A DNA stretch of 64,000 nt, taken from assembly GCA_041906305.1 (NCBI GenBank), contig JAYRJL010000009.1, positions 124,001 through 188,000 of the forward strand, written 5' to 3'. Both the position numbers and the translations under genes were made by a program. Position 1 is the stretch's first letter. Each line of letters starts with the position of its first letter. The notes below the pieces were generated by a model. The model was not told the DNA's origin. It was given only the letters and a program-made list of their open reading frames with translations, and ran no database searches. Below are positions 17,108 through 25,275 of this stretch, piece after piece. The DNA is from SHVZ01 sp041906305 (GTDB taxonomy: Bacteria > Pseudomonadota > Alphaproteobacteria > SHVZ01).

Positions 17108-18114
17108 CCTCTGCCCTGGCGCTGACCATGGGCGAGCCCGCCGGCATCGGCGGTGAGATTTCGCTGATGTCGTGGTCGAAGCGCGCCGGTGGCGTTCCGC
17201 CGTTCTTCGTGCTGGACGATCCCGATCGCCTGAAAGCGCTCGCCGCCAGGATCGGCCTTGCGACGCCGATCGCTGCGATCTCGGCGCCTGAGGAAGCCGC
17301 TGTCCGCTTCGCCGAGGCACTGCCGGTTCTCCCGGTCAAGCTCGCCGCGACCGCGACCCCCGGCAGGCTCGATCCCGCCAATGCCAGCGCGGTGCTCGAG
17401 GCGATCCGCCGCGCCGTCGATCTCGTGCGCATGGGCCGAGCCCGCGCGGTCGTCACCAACCCGATCCACAAGCACGCGCTCTACCAGGCGGGGTTCAATC
17501 ACCCGGGACACACCGAGTACCTGGCCGAGCTCGCCGCCGAGAACGGCCGCACGCCCACCCCGGTGATGATGCTGGCCTGCCCCGAGCTCAAGGTCGTGCC
17601 GGTCACGATCCACCTGGCCCTGAAGCGTGCGATCTCGGACCTGACGTCCGAGATGATCGTGGAGACCGGCGAGATCCTGGCCCGCGACCTGAAGACCCGC
17701 TTCGGCAAGACGAACCCGCGGATCGCGGTCGCCGGCCTCAACCCGCATGCCGGGGAGAGCGGCGCGCTCGGCAAGGAGGACGACGAGATTGTCCGTCCCG
17801 CGGTCGAGGCGCTGAAGAAGCTCGGCATCGACGCGACCGGTCCCTGGGCCCCGGACTCCATGTTCCATGCCGATGCCCGCGCCACGTACGACGCAGCGCT
17901 CTGCATGTACCACGATCAGGCGCTGATCCCGATCAAGACGCTGGACTTCCACGGCGGCGTCAACGTGACGCTCGGCCTTCCCTTCATCCGGACCTCTCCC
18001 GACCACGGCACCGCGCTCGACATCGCCGGAACCGGCAGGGCCAATCCGGCGAGCCTGATCGCGGCGCTCAGGCTCGCCGACGCGATGGCGGAGAGCAGCG
18101 CTGGCCGCGCTTGA
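17104..18114 (+). CDS. pdxA: 4-hydroxythreonine-4-phosphate dehydrogenase (PdxA)
   Basis: NAD-dependent oxidation step in the DXP-dependent route to pyridoxal phosphate. 336 residues starting at GTG 17104, overlapping the surA stop. Metal-binding histidines are seen in GFNHPGHTEYLAE, in the MFHADARATYDA segment and in CMYHDQALIPIK. The surA-pdxA-rsmA order is widely conserved in proteobacteria. The 3' end overlaps the proposed CTG start of rsmA by 14 bases. Confidence 0.96.
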   Translation: MTSALALTMGEPAGIGGEISLMSWSKRAGGVPPFFVLDDPDRLKALAARIGLATPIAAISAPEEAAVRFAEALPVLPVKLAATATPGRLDPANASAVLEAIRRAVDLVRMGRARAVVTNPIHKHALYQAGFNHPGHTEYLAELAAENGRTPTPVMMLACPELKVVPVTIHLALKRAISDLTSEMIVETGEILARDLKTRFGKTNPRIAVAGLNPHAGESGALGKEDDEIVRPAVEALKKLGIDATGPWAPDSMFHADARATYDAALCMYHDQALIPIKTLDFHGGVNVTLGLPFIRTSPDHGTALDIAGTGRANPASLIAALRLADAMAESSAGRA

Positions 18115-18922
18115 GGCGCTGCCGCCGCTCGGCGAGGTCATCCGCCGTCACGGGCTGCAGGCGGTCAGGGCCCTCGGCCAGAACTTCCTTCTCGACCTCA
18201 ACCTGACGGGCAAGATCGCGCGGTCGGCCGGCGATCTCGGCCACGGCACCACGATCGAGATCGGGCCGGGGCCCGGCGGCCTCACCCGGGCGCTTCTTCT
18301 GGCCGGTGCCAGGAAAGTCGTCGCAATCGAGCGCGACCGTCGCGCGATGCCGGTGCTGGCCGAGATCGCTGCGGCAGCGGATGGAAGACTGGAGGTAGTC
18401 GAGGGCGACGCGCTCGAGATCGATGCCGCATCCCTCGGCGAGGCGCCACGGCGGATCGTCGCCAATCTCCCCTACAACATCGCGACACCGCTGCTTTTCG
18501 CCTGGCTCGCGAAGATCCGCGACTTCGAAAGCCTGACCCTGATGTTCCAGAAGGAAGTCGCCGAGCGCATCACCGCGCAGCCGAACTCGAAGGCCTATGG
18601 GCGCCTCGCGGTGATGACGCAGTGGGTCGGCGAGGCGAAGCGCCTGTTCGACATTCCGCCCCGCGCCTTCACGCCGCCGCCGAAGGTGACCTCCTCGGTG
18701 GTGCGGATCACGCCTCGTGCCGCGCCCGAGCCGGCCGATCCGAAGACGATGGAGCGCGTGGTCGCGACCGCCTTCAACCAGCGGCGCAAGATGCTTCGCC
18801 AGGCGCTCAAGCCGCTCGGCGATGGCGAAGGAATCCTGGCGAAAGCCGGCATCGACCCGACACGACGCGCCGAGACCTTGAGCGTCTCGGAGTTCGCCGC
18901 GCTCGCCCGCGCGGCTCAGTAG
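18101..18922 (+). CDS. rsmA: 16S rRNA dimethyladenosine transferase (RsmA/KsgA), CTG start
   Basis: Dimethylates A1518 and A1519 of 16S rRNA during small-subunit assembly. The SAM motif EIGPGPGGLTRALL, the catalytic NLPYNIATPLLF and the C-terminal FNQRRKMLRQALK are present. No ATG, GTG or TTG exists in frame between an in-frame stop at 18056 and an internal ATG at 18347, which lies after the SAM-binding motif. CTG at 18101 gives x-AALEALPPLGEVIRRHGL, matching the usual alphaproteobacterial start, and has GGAG at 18090-18093, seven bases upstream. That makes a 273-residue protein of normal length. It converges on gmk with a 7-base overlap. Confidence 0.93.
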   Translation: MAALEALPPLGEVIRRHGLQAVRALGQNFLLDLNLTGKIARSAGDLGHGTTIEIGPGPGGLTRALLLAGARKVVAIERDRRAMPVLAEIAAAADGRLEVVEGDALEIDAASLGEAPRRIVANLPYNIATPLLFAWLAKIRDFESLTLMFQKEVAERITAQPNSKAYGRLAVMTQWVGEAKRLFDIPPRAFTPPPKVTSSVVRITPRAAPEPADPKTMERVVATAFNQRRKMLRQALKPLGDGEGILAKAGIDPTRRAETLSVSEFAALARAAQ

Positions 18923-19554
18923 CCCTGCTGCAGGCCCTTGACGAAGTTCGGCAGGCCGATCTGCCGCTGCCGACGCATGCGCTCCGCGGTCAGGATCGCG
19001 TGGACCTGCGCCACGCTCTGCTCGAAGTCGTGGTTGACCACGATGTAGTCGTACTCCGGCCAGTGGCTCATCTCGTCGGACGCCTTGCTCATCCGCTTGG
19101 CGACGATCGCGGGCGTATCCTGTGCCCGGCTCTTGAGGCGACGCTCGAGCTCGCCGGTCGACGGCGGCAGGATGAAGACGCTGACCAGATCCTCCCGCGC
19201 CGAATCCCTCAGCTGCTGGGTGCCTTGCCAGTCGATGTCGAACAGCACGTCGCGCCCCGTCGCCAGCTGTTCCTCGACCGGCTTCTTCGGCGTGCCGTAG
19301 TAGTTGTCGAAGACCTTCGCGTGCTCGAGCAGCTCGCGGCGGTTGACCATCAGGTCGAACTCGATGCGGTCGATGAAGTGATAGTCGCGGCCGGCGACCT
19401 CGCCCGGACGCATCTTGCGGGTGGTGACCGAGACCGACATCGTGATCGCGCCGTCGAGCTCGAGCAGGCGTCGTGCGATCGAGGTCTTGCCGGCGCCGGA
19501 CGGCGACGACAGCACCAGCATCAGCCCGCGGCGGGAGACTCCGTTCTGGCTCAT
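18916..19554 (-). CDS. gmk: Guanylate kinase
   Basis: Phosphorylates GMP to GDP. 212 residues with the P-loop SSPSGAGKTS near residues 16-25, the GMP-binding SVSVTTRKMRPGEVAGRDYHF, and DIDWQGTQQLR. The start lies four bases after the yicC stop; yicC-gmk is a conserved pair. Its 3' end overlaps that of rsmA on the opposite strand. Confidence 0.97.
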   Translation of the reverse strand: MSQNGVSRRGLMLVLSSPSGAGKTSIARRLLELDGAITMSVSVTTRKMRPGEVAGRDYHFIDRIEFDLMVNRRELLEHAKVFDNYYGTPKKPVEEQLATGRDVLFDIDWQGTQQLRDSAREDLVSVFILPPSTGELERRLKSRAQDTPAIVAKRMSKASDEMSHWPEYDYIVVNHDFEQSVAQVHAILTAERMRRQRQIGLPNFVKGLQQGY

Positions 19555-19558
19555 GCCG

Positions 19559-20440
19559 TCATTCCACGTTCTGGATCTGCTCGCGGAACTGGTCGATCAC
19601 GGCCTTCAGCGCGATGCCGGTGCGCGTTAGCGCCACGTCCTGCGACTTCGAGCAGACGGTGTTCGATTCGCGGTTGAACTCCTGCGACAGGAAGTCGAGC
19701 CGCCGGCCGATGGCGCCGCCTTCGTTCAGCATGTCGCGGGCCTGACCGATATGCGCGGCGAGGCGGTCCAGCTCCTCGCGCACGTCGCCCTTGGCCGCGA
19801 GCAGAGCCAGCTCCTGCGCGAGCCGTTCCTCGGAGAGTGCCGGGACCGCATCCACCAGCTCGCTGATCTGCTGGCGCAACCGCTCCTTGACCGCTTCCGG
19901 CCGCAGCACCGCGGCACCGGCGGCCTCGGCGGTCAGACGCTCGATCTCGTCGATCTGGCCCATCAGCACGGACTTGAGTCGGGCGCCCTCTTCCGCCCGT
20001 GCTCCGACCAGCCGCTTGAGTGCCTGGGAGAAACCCGCGAGCAGCACCTTCTCGACCTTGTCGTCGATCGCATCGGCAAGGCCGCCCCGATCCAGCACGC
20101 CCGGGATCTGCAGCAGAGCTTCGATCCGGGGCGGCGCGCGGTCGACCCGTCCCATCAGGTCGGAATGAAGCGCCAGCACCTGGTCGAGGACGGCACGGTC
20201 CACCGTGAAAGGCGGCGCGCCCGCCGCCCTGGACAGCGTCAGCGTCACCGAGACATTGCCGCGCTTGAGCTGCTTCGCCGCCTCGGCCCGCACGACCGGG
20301 TCCAGCCGGTCGAGGCCGGAGGGCAGCCGGCAGCGGACATCGAGACCGCGGCCGTTGACGCTCCGCGCCTCCCATACCCAGGAGAGGCCATTGGTCTCGC
20401 CCTCGGTGCGGGCGAAGCCGGTCATGCTGGCGATGGTCAC
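19559..20440 (-). CDS. YicC family endoribonuclease-like protein
   Basis: 293 residues. The N-terminal MTGFARTEGETNGLSWVWEARSVNGRGLDVR and the C-terminal QEFNRESNTVCSKSQD region are the two conserved blocks of the YicC/YloC family. E. coli YicC has been tied to small-RNA turnover as a ribonuclease; its role here is by homology only. It is transcribed with gmk and divergent from the SDR gene, with 74 bases between starts. Confidence 0.92.
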   Translation of the reverse strand: MTIASMTGFARTEGETNGLSWVWEARSVNGRGLDVRCRLPSGLDRLDPVVRAEAAKQLKRGNVSVTLTLSRAAGAPPFTVDRAVLDQVLALHSDLMGRVDRAPPRIEALLQIPGVLDRGGLADAIDDKVEKVLLAGFSQALKRLVGARAEEGARLKSVLMGQIDEIERLTAEAAGAAVLRPEAVKERLRQQISELVDAVPALSEERLAQELALLAAKGDVREELDRLAAHIGQARDMLNEGGAIGRRLDFLSQEFNRESNTVCSKSQDVALTRTGIALKAVIDQFREQIQNVE

Positions 20441-20514
20441 GTCTCTGGATAATCCCCCGTTACGCGGGCGGACTATAACCGCCGTCCGATCGCTCGCCTA
20501 TACTCGCCCGCAAG

Positions 20515-21273
20515 ATGGAACCTGTCTCGATCCTGATCACCGGCGCATCCAGCGGACTCGGCGCCGCCCTGGCCTCCGCCTATGCCGCGCCGGGCGTGCG
20601 CCTCGCGCTCGGCGGTCGCGACGAGGCGCGCCTCGATGCCGTTGCCGGGCTCTGCCGGGCCGCCGGCGCCGAGGTCGAAGCGACGGCGCTCGACGTCTGC
20701 GAGCGCGAAGCGGTCGCCGACTGGATCACGGCGAGCGAAGCAGGACGGCCGCTGGACCTCGTCATCGCCAATGCCGGCATCTCCGGCGGGACCGGCGGCG
20801 GGCGCGAGCCGCCGGAGCAGGTGCGCCGCATCTTCGAGATCAATGTCGAGGGCGTGCTGAACACCGTGCTTCCGGTGGTTCCGCTGATGGTTGAGAGACG
20901 GCGCGGACAGATCGCCCTGATGGCGTCGCTGGCGGGATATCGTGGGCTTCCCGGCGCGCCCGCCTACTGCGCCAGCAAGGCGGCGGTGAAGGTGTTCGGC
21001 GAAGGCCTGCGTGGCGAGCTCGCGGCGAAGGGCGTCGGCGTCAGCGTGATCTGTCCCGGCTACGTCGACACGCCTATGACCCAGCGAAACCGCTTCCCGA
21101 TGCCGTTCCTGATGGACGCACCGAAGGCCGCGCGCCTCATCAAGAAGAGGCTGGCGCGCAACGACGCGCGGATCGCCTTCCCCTGGCCGATGGCGATGGC
21201 GGTATGGCTGCTGCAGGCGATGCCGCCGGGCGCGATCGACCGGCTTCTGGCGCGTCTTCCGAGAAAAGCCTGA
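20515..21273 (+). CDS. SDR family short-chain dehydrogenase
   Basis: 252-residue NAD(P)-dependent oxidoreductase with a Rossmann fold. It shows the nucleotide motif TGASSGLG at residues 9-16, NAG at the end of strand 4 (IANAGIS), and the catalytic S-Y-K set (MASLAG ... YCASKAAVK). The C-terminus has a hydrophobic segment (WPMAMAVWLLQAMPPG) that could associate with the membrane. A TATACT box lies 11 bases before the ATG, so the leader may be very short. The substrate is unknown. Confidence 0.9.
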   Translation: MEPVSILITGASSGLGAALASAYAAPGVRLALGGRDEARLDAVAGLCRAAGAEVEATALDVCEREAVADWITASEAGRPLDLVIANAGISGGTGGGREPPEQVRRIFEINVEGVLNTVLPVVPLMVERRRGQIALMASLAGYRGLPGAPAYCASKAAVKVFGEGLRGELAAKGVGVSVICPGYVDTPMTQRNRFPMPFLMDAPKAARLIKKRLARNDARIAFPWPMAMAVWLLQAMPPGAIDRLLARLPRKA

Positions 21274-21276
21274 CCG

Positions 21277-21747
21277 TCAGTTCCTGGACGGGCGCCGATC
21301 GCGCTCGCGTGCTGCCAGACGCTCGCGGAACGCTTTCCGCTCTTCTGGCGTCAGCTGCGCGCTCGCCTCGATCAGGGCCGCCTGCATGATCGCCGACATC
21401 GCGTCCGCACGACGACGCGCTTCGGCGAAGGCGGTGTCGACCTTGGCTCGATCGAAAGGTTCCGACGCCAGCGCCTGCATCGCCTCGCTGCGCGCGCGGC
21501 GGAACTCGCGTCCCTGCTCGCGGTATTGCTCGCGCTTGGCATCCATCGCCGCCCTGACCTTGGCGCGGCCGGACTCGGGCAGCCCCTGCGTGATGCGGCC
21601 GACCGGCCCCATCATCGCGCGCTCCGGCTGCGGCCGGAAATGCTCGCGCCAGTAGCGCATGCCGACGATGCCGGCGAGGAACAGGTTGACCGCCAGCGAG
21701 ACGATCAGGACCCAGCCGACCCAGCGACCTTCGAGACGCGCGATCAC
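21277..21747 (-). CDS. Periplasmic heavy-metal sensor-like protein (CnrX/Spy-like)
   Basis: 156 residues with an N-terminal membrane anchor (about residues 10-30) and an all-helical, Arg/Glu-rich periplasmic part. A long charged helix pair ends in the LTPEERKAFRERL motif that recalls the LTxxQ-type repeats of the CpxP/Spy/CnrX group. It is the third gene after an ECF sigma factor and a small single-pass protein, an arrangement like cnrYXH, in which CnrX senses a periplasmic signal and the small membrane protein sequesters the sigma factor. The ligand cannot be inferred. It overlaps its upstream neighbour by four bases. Confidence 0.75.
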   Translation of the reverse strand: MIARLEGRWVGWVLIVSLAVNLFLAGIVGMRYWREHFRPQPERAMMGPVGRITQGLPESGRAKVRAAMDAKREQYREQGREFRRARSEAMQALASEPFDRAKVDTAFAEARRRADAMSAIMQAALIEASAQLTPEERKAFRERLAARERDRRPSRN

Positions 21748-22049
21748 GAGAAATCCCCTTCGATGGCGTCGCCGGAGAAGTAGAGCGTGTCGAAGCCCGG
21801 ATCGAGAGAGGTCGCGAGGCTTTCGGATCCGTCGAGGGCCCAGCCGACCCAGAGCCCGAGGCAGGCGGCCGCGGCCAGCGTCGTCAGGCGCGCCCAGGTC
21901 CAGCCGAAGACCGGTCCCTTGCGGACGGCCTTCGCCATGATCGCATGCATGACCGCCGATCGGGCCGGCGCGACCTGCCAGGCATCGAGCACACGGGCGA
22001 GCCGGCGCTCCTCGGCCGGCGTCAGTTCAGTTTCAGGCGTCATGACCAT
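21744..22049 (-). CDS. Small single-pass membrane protein, probable anti-sigma factor
   Basis: 101 residues with a soluble N-terminal helix region (LTPAEERRLARVLDAWQVAPARS), one membrane helix at about residues 54-72, and a short periplasmic tail. Placed between an ECF sigma gene (17-base overlap) and a periplasmic sensor-like gene, it fits the position and topology of a CnrY-type anti-sigma factor. There is no zinc-finger (HxxxCxxC) motif, so it is not of the ZAS class. The function is inferred from context only. Confidence 0.6.
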   Translation of the reverse strand: MVMTPETELTPAEERRLARVLDAWQVAPARSAVMHAIMAKAVRKGPVFGWTWARLTTLAAAACLGLWVGWALDGSESLATSLDPGFDTLYFSGDAIEGDFS

Positions 22050-22614
22050 CCTCCACGAGATCCGACATCAGCGGCTGCAGGCGATCCCGCAGATGCCGCT
22101 TGGCGCGGATCAGAAGCGATTCCAGCGCACCGACGGTGATCCCCATCACCTCGGCCGCCTCGATGTTGCCGAGCTCCTCGTAGTGGCAGAGCGTCAGCGC
22201 GGTGCGCTGGCGTTCGGGGAGCTCGCCGACCGCGGCCTGGACCGACTTGGCGACTTCGGCCCGATGCAGCGTGCGAAAGGCGTTCGGCTGCTCGTCCTCG
22301 GGCTCCGCAATCTCCTCGATCGGCGTCGTCCGGGGCTTTCGCAGCCGGTCGATCGCGGCGTTGACCACGACCCGGTAGAGCCAGGTCGTGAAACGTCCTC
22401 CCTCCGGCCGCCAGCGGTCGGCGTGCTGCCAAACCCTGAGGAACGCATCCTGCGCCACGTCCTCCGCCTCGCCACGGTCGCCCAGCAGGCGCTGGGCGGT
22501 TCTGACGGCACGGTCGAGATGCCGGGAAACCAGGGTGCCGAAGGCCACCCGGTCGCCATCGGCGATCCGCGCCATCAATGCCTCGTCGGCCGTTTCGTCC
22601 ATCGCACGACTCAA
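22033..22614 (-). CDS. ECF-type RNA polymerase sigma factor
   Basis: 193 residues. Region 2 includes GEAEDVAQDAFLRVWQHADRW, and region 4 includes LPERQRTALTLCHYEELGNIEAAEVMGITVGALESLLIRAKRHL. A TTG at 22614 is chosen because AGGAGG lies ten bases upstream of it; the next ATG (22602) would be 22 bases away. It leads a three-gene unit with the putative anti-sigma and sensor genes. hisI lies 55 bases upstream on the same strand. The region-4 match suggests the group associated with periplasmic metal-sensor proteins, but promoter targets are unknown. Confidence 0.88.
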   Translation of the reverse strand: MSRAMDETADEALMARIADGDRVAFGTLVSRHLDRAVRTAQRLLGDRGEAEDVAQDAFLRVWQHADRWRPEGGRFTTWLYRVVVNAAIDRLRKPRTTPIEEIAEPEDEQPNAFRTLHRAEVAKSVQAAVGELPERQRTALTLCHYEELGNIEAAEVMGITVGALESLLIRAKRHLRDRLQPLMSDLVEDGHDA

Positions 22615-22669
22615 CGCCGGCCGACCTCCTGAGGTTGGAACGGGCTACCGCGCGACTTCCTGCGCTTAC

Positions 22670-23086
22670 CTATTCCGAATTGCCGTAGAGGGTTCCCGGC
22701 GAGATTAGAACCCTTTGGATTTCGACCCATTTCCCGTCCCGCCAGGCCCGGAAAAGGCAGGAGCGCCGGCCGGTGTGACAGCAAACACCGGTCTGGTCGA
22801 CCTTGAGCAGCAGCATGTCGCCGTCGCAATCGACCCGGAGCTCGACCAGGCGCTGGACCTGGCCCGAGCTCTCGCCTTTCCGCCAGAGCTTCTTCCGCGA
22901 GCGCGACCAATAGCAGACCTGCCCGGTCGCCAGCGTCTCGGCGATCGAGTCCCGGTTCATCCAGGCGAGCATCAGCACCTCGCCGGTGTCGAACTGCTGG
23001 GCGACCGCGGGCACCAGCCCGCGCTCGTCGAAGGTCAGGACCGCTTCGACCTCAGGCGACAGTACGGGTGCGGCTGTCGTGCTCAC
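22670..23086 (-). CDS. hisI: Phosphoribosyl-AMP cyclohydrolase
   Basis: Third step of histidine synthesis: zinc-dependent ring opening of PR-AMP. 138 residues with WMNRDSIAETLATGQVCYWSRSR, the DCDGD metal site and the TGVCCHTGRRSC cysteine cluster. There is no fused HisE domain, so it is the monofunctional form. Translation begins at GTG 23086, overlapping the stop of the metC-like gene (GTGA). Linkage to a cystathionine lyase rather than to other his genes is unusual but not informative. Confidence 0.96.
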   Translation of the reverse strand: MSTTAAPVLSPEVEAVLTFDERGLVPAVAQQFDTGEVLMLAWMNRDSIAETLATGQVCYWSRSRKKLWRKGESSGQVQRLVELRVDCDGDMLLLKVDQTGVCCHTGRRSCLFRAWRDGKWVEIQRVLISPGTLYGNSE

Positions 23087-24276
23087 GCCGCCTTCGCCAC
23101 CTGGCTCAGCTTCGAGAGGCCGGCCTTGAGGTCGGCGATCAGGTCGTCGGCATCCTCGAGCCCGATGTGAAGCCGGATGAGCGCGCCCTTCTCGCTCCAC
23201 GGCACCGCGGAGCGATGCAGCACGTTGGAGACCGGCAGCGCCAGGCTCTCGTAGCCGCCCCAGGAGGCGCCCATGCGGAAGATCTTGAGCGTGTCGAGGA
23301 ACGCGTCGACCGCCGCCTTCGGCCGCTCCTTCAGCAGCACCGAGAAAAGACCGGAGGCGCCGGTGAAGTCGCGCTTCCACAGCTTGTGGCCGGGGAAGCT
23401 CGGCAGCGCCGGGCAGAGCACGCGCGCGACCTCGGGCTGGCTCTCGAGCCATGAGGCGACCTTTATCGCATTTTCCTGATGCTGGCGCAGACGCACATGC
23501 ATCGTGCGGAGCCCACGCAGGCCCAGATACACGTCGTCCGGGCCGACCGAGTAGCCCAGCGCCTTGAAGCCGGCCTCGACCGCCGGCAGGTTCGCGGCGT
23601 TCGCCGTCACCGTGCCCAGCATCGCGTCCGAGTGGCCGACGATGTACTTGGTCGCCGCCTGGATCGAGACGTCGACGCCGTGCTTGAAGGCGTTGAAGAA
23701 CATGCCGCCCGACCACGTGTTGTCCATCAGGACGACGCAGCCCTTCTTGTGCGCCTCCTCGGCGATCGCCGGGATGTCCTGGATCTCGAAGGTGCCCGTG
23801 CCCGGCGACTCCGTGTAGACGATCCTGGTGTTGGGACGGATCAGGTCGCGGATGCCGCCGCCGATCAGCGGATCGTAGTAGGTGGTCTCGATCCCCATGT
23901 TCTTGAGGAAATTGTCGCAGAGCCGCCGGTTCGGGAAATAGGCGGAGTCGACCATCAGGATGTGGTCGCCCGTCTTCACGAACGCGAGGATCGCGCCGAC
24001 CACCGCAGCGAAGCCCGACGGGAATGCGATGCAGCCCGCGCCGCCCTCGACCGCCGCGACCGCCTCGCCGAAGGCGCGATGCGTCGGCGTGCCGTAGCGG
24101 CCGTAGACGAAGCCCTTGAAGTCCGGCTTGTGCGCCTCGTCCCAGGCGGCGACGCTCGGGAAGGTGATGGTCGAGGCATGATAGACGGGCGGATTGACGA
24201 TGCCGTGGTTCGCCTCGGGATCGAGGCCCGCATGGGTGATGATCGTGTCGGGCTTGAAGGTTCCCTTGAGGGCCAT
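23083..24276 (-). CDS. metC: Cystathionine beta-lyase (PLP-dependent)
   Basis: 397-residue Cys/Met-metabolism enzyme that cleaves cystathionine to homocysteine, pyruvate and ammonia. The PLP lysine is K210 in ATKYIVGHSD. The N-terminal THAGLDPEANHGIVNPPVYHAST and the YGRYGTPTHRAF segment are typical of the alphaproteobacterial MetC group. The ATG at 24276 has GGAGAG nine bases upstream; an earlier in-frame ATG would add a 23-residue non-conserved leader. The family includes gamma-synthases and gamma-lyases, so the exact reaction is less certain than the fold. Confidence 0.88.
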   Translation of the reverse strand: MALKGTFKPDTIITHAGLDPEANHGIVNPPVYHASTITFPSVAAWDEAHKPDFKGFVYGRYGTPTHRAFGEAVAAVEGGAGCIAFPSGFAAVVGAILAFVKTGDHILMVDSAYFPNRRLCDNFLKNMGIETTYYDPLIGGGIRDLIRPNTRIVYTESPGTGTFEIQDIPAIAEEAHKKGCVVLMDNTWSGGMFFNAFKHGVDVSIQAATKYIVGHSDAMLGTVTANAANLPAVEAGFKALGYSVGPDDVYLGLRGLRTMHVRLRQHQENAIKVASWLESQPEVARVLCPALPSFPGHKLWKRDFTGASGLFSVLLKERPKAAVDAFLDTLKIFRMGASWGGYESLALPVSNVLHRSAVPWSEKGALIRLHIGLEDADDLIADLKAGLSKLSQVAKAA

Positions 24277-24434
24277 CCGTCGCTCTCCGAGGCTTGCCGG
24301 CAGAAATGCCGATCCATCGTGACGGCAGCGGGGCTCGGCGCGCAAGAGGAAGGAAGCGGTTGCAGCGGGGCCTAGCGAATTGTAATCATTGATACCATAC
24401 GAGGCCTGAAGGCCCCTGGGAGGCGGAACCGACT

Positions 24435-25211
24435 ATGACTGCTCAGACTGCCCATCCGCAGCGCAAGCTGTCGACCGACGTCGTCATTCAGATGACGGGC
24501 GTCCACAAGTGGTACGGGGACTTCCATGTCCTCAAGGACATCAATCTTTCCGTCCATCGCGGCGAGCGCATCGTCGTCTGCGGGCCATCGGGCTCCGGCA
24601 AGTCGACGATGATCCGCTGCATCAACCGCCTGGAAGAGCACCAGAAGGGCCAGATCGTCGTCGACGGCATCGAGCTCAGCCAGGACGTCAAGAACATCGA
24701 CCTGGTCCGCCGCGAAGTCGGCATGGTGTTCCAGCAGTTCAACCTGTTCCCGCATCTTACGGTGCTCGAGAACCTGACCCTGGCGCCGATCTGGGTGCGC
24801 AAGATGCCGAAGGCGGAAGCCGAGGCGAACGCGATGAAGTACCTGCAGCGCGTGCGCATCCCCGAGCAGGCGGGCAAGTATCCGGGCCAGCTCTCCGGCG
24901 GCCAGCAGCAGCGCGTCGCGATCGCGCGCTCGCTCTGCATGCAGCCGAAGATCATGCTGTTCGACGAGCCTACCTCCGCGCTCGATCCCGAGATGATCAA
25001 GGAAGTGCTGGACGTGATGGTCGGCCTCGCCGAGGACGGCATGACGATGATCTGCGTCACGCACGAGATGGGTTTCGCCCGCACCGTCGCCGACCGCATG
25101 ATCTTCATGGACTACGGCGAGATCGTCGAGCAGGCGCCGCCGGAGGAGTTCTTCCAGAACCCGAAGTCCGACCGCACCAAGCTGTTCCTCTCCCAGATTC
25201 TGAAGCACTAG
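24435..25211 (+). CDS. Polar amino acid ABC transporter ATP-binding protein (orphan)
   Basis: 258 residues of the GlnQ/HisP class. It has Walker A GPSGSGKS at 50-57, the Q-loop segment VGMVFQQFNLFPHLTVLEN, signature LSGGQQQR, Walker B IMLFDEPTSALD, and the switch histidine in VTHEMGF. A GGGAGG sequence lies 11 bases before the ATG. No permease or binding-protein gene of the amino-acid family lies nearby, so it must serve a transporter encoded elsewhere, or it is a relic of a rearranged operon. It is divergent from metC with a 158-base spacer. Confidence 0.92.
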   Translation: MTAQTAHPQRKLSTDVVIQMTGVHKWYGDFHVLKDINLSVHRGERIVVCGPSGSGKSTMIRCINRLEEHQKGQIVVDGIELSQDVKNIDLVRREVGMVFQQFNLFPHLTVLENLTLAPIWVRKMPKAEAEANAMKYLQRVRIPEQAGKYPGQLSGGQQQRVAIARSLCMQPKIMLFDEPTSALDPEMIKEVLDVMVGLAEDGMTMICVTHEMGFARTVADRMIFMDYGEIVEQAPPEEFFQNPKSDRTKLFLSQILKH

Positions 25212-25236
25212 TTCAGAGTCCGTGCGTCGCCTTGCC

Positions 25237-25260
25237 CCCTCCCCGGGCGCCCGGGGAGGG
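25237..25260. repeat. 24-bp perfect GC palindrome downstream of ABC ATPase gene
   Basis: Perfect palindrome centred between 25248 and 25249, made of CCCTCCCC, GGGCGCCC and GGGGAGGG. It lies between the ABC ATPase stop and the DegT gene start, 16 bases before that ATG. It resembles dispersed GC-rich palindromic elements of alphaproteobacteria (the 39.1-kb element has similar CCCTCCCC-type arms) and could act as a transcript end, but there is no U-tract. Confidence 0.6.
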
Positions 25261-25275
25261 TGGTAAGAAGCGCTT

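Noticed and set aside
22033..22614. Extended sigma-factor start or fusion with hisI
   Set aside because: A separate ribosome binding site (AGGAGG at 22625-22630 in complement) and the hisI stop at 22670 separate the two genes.
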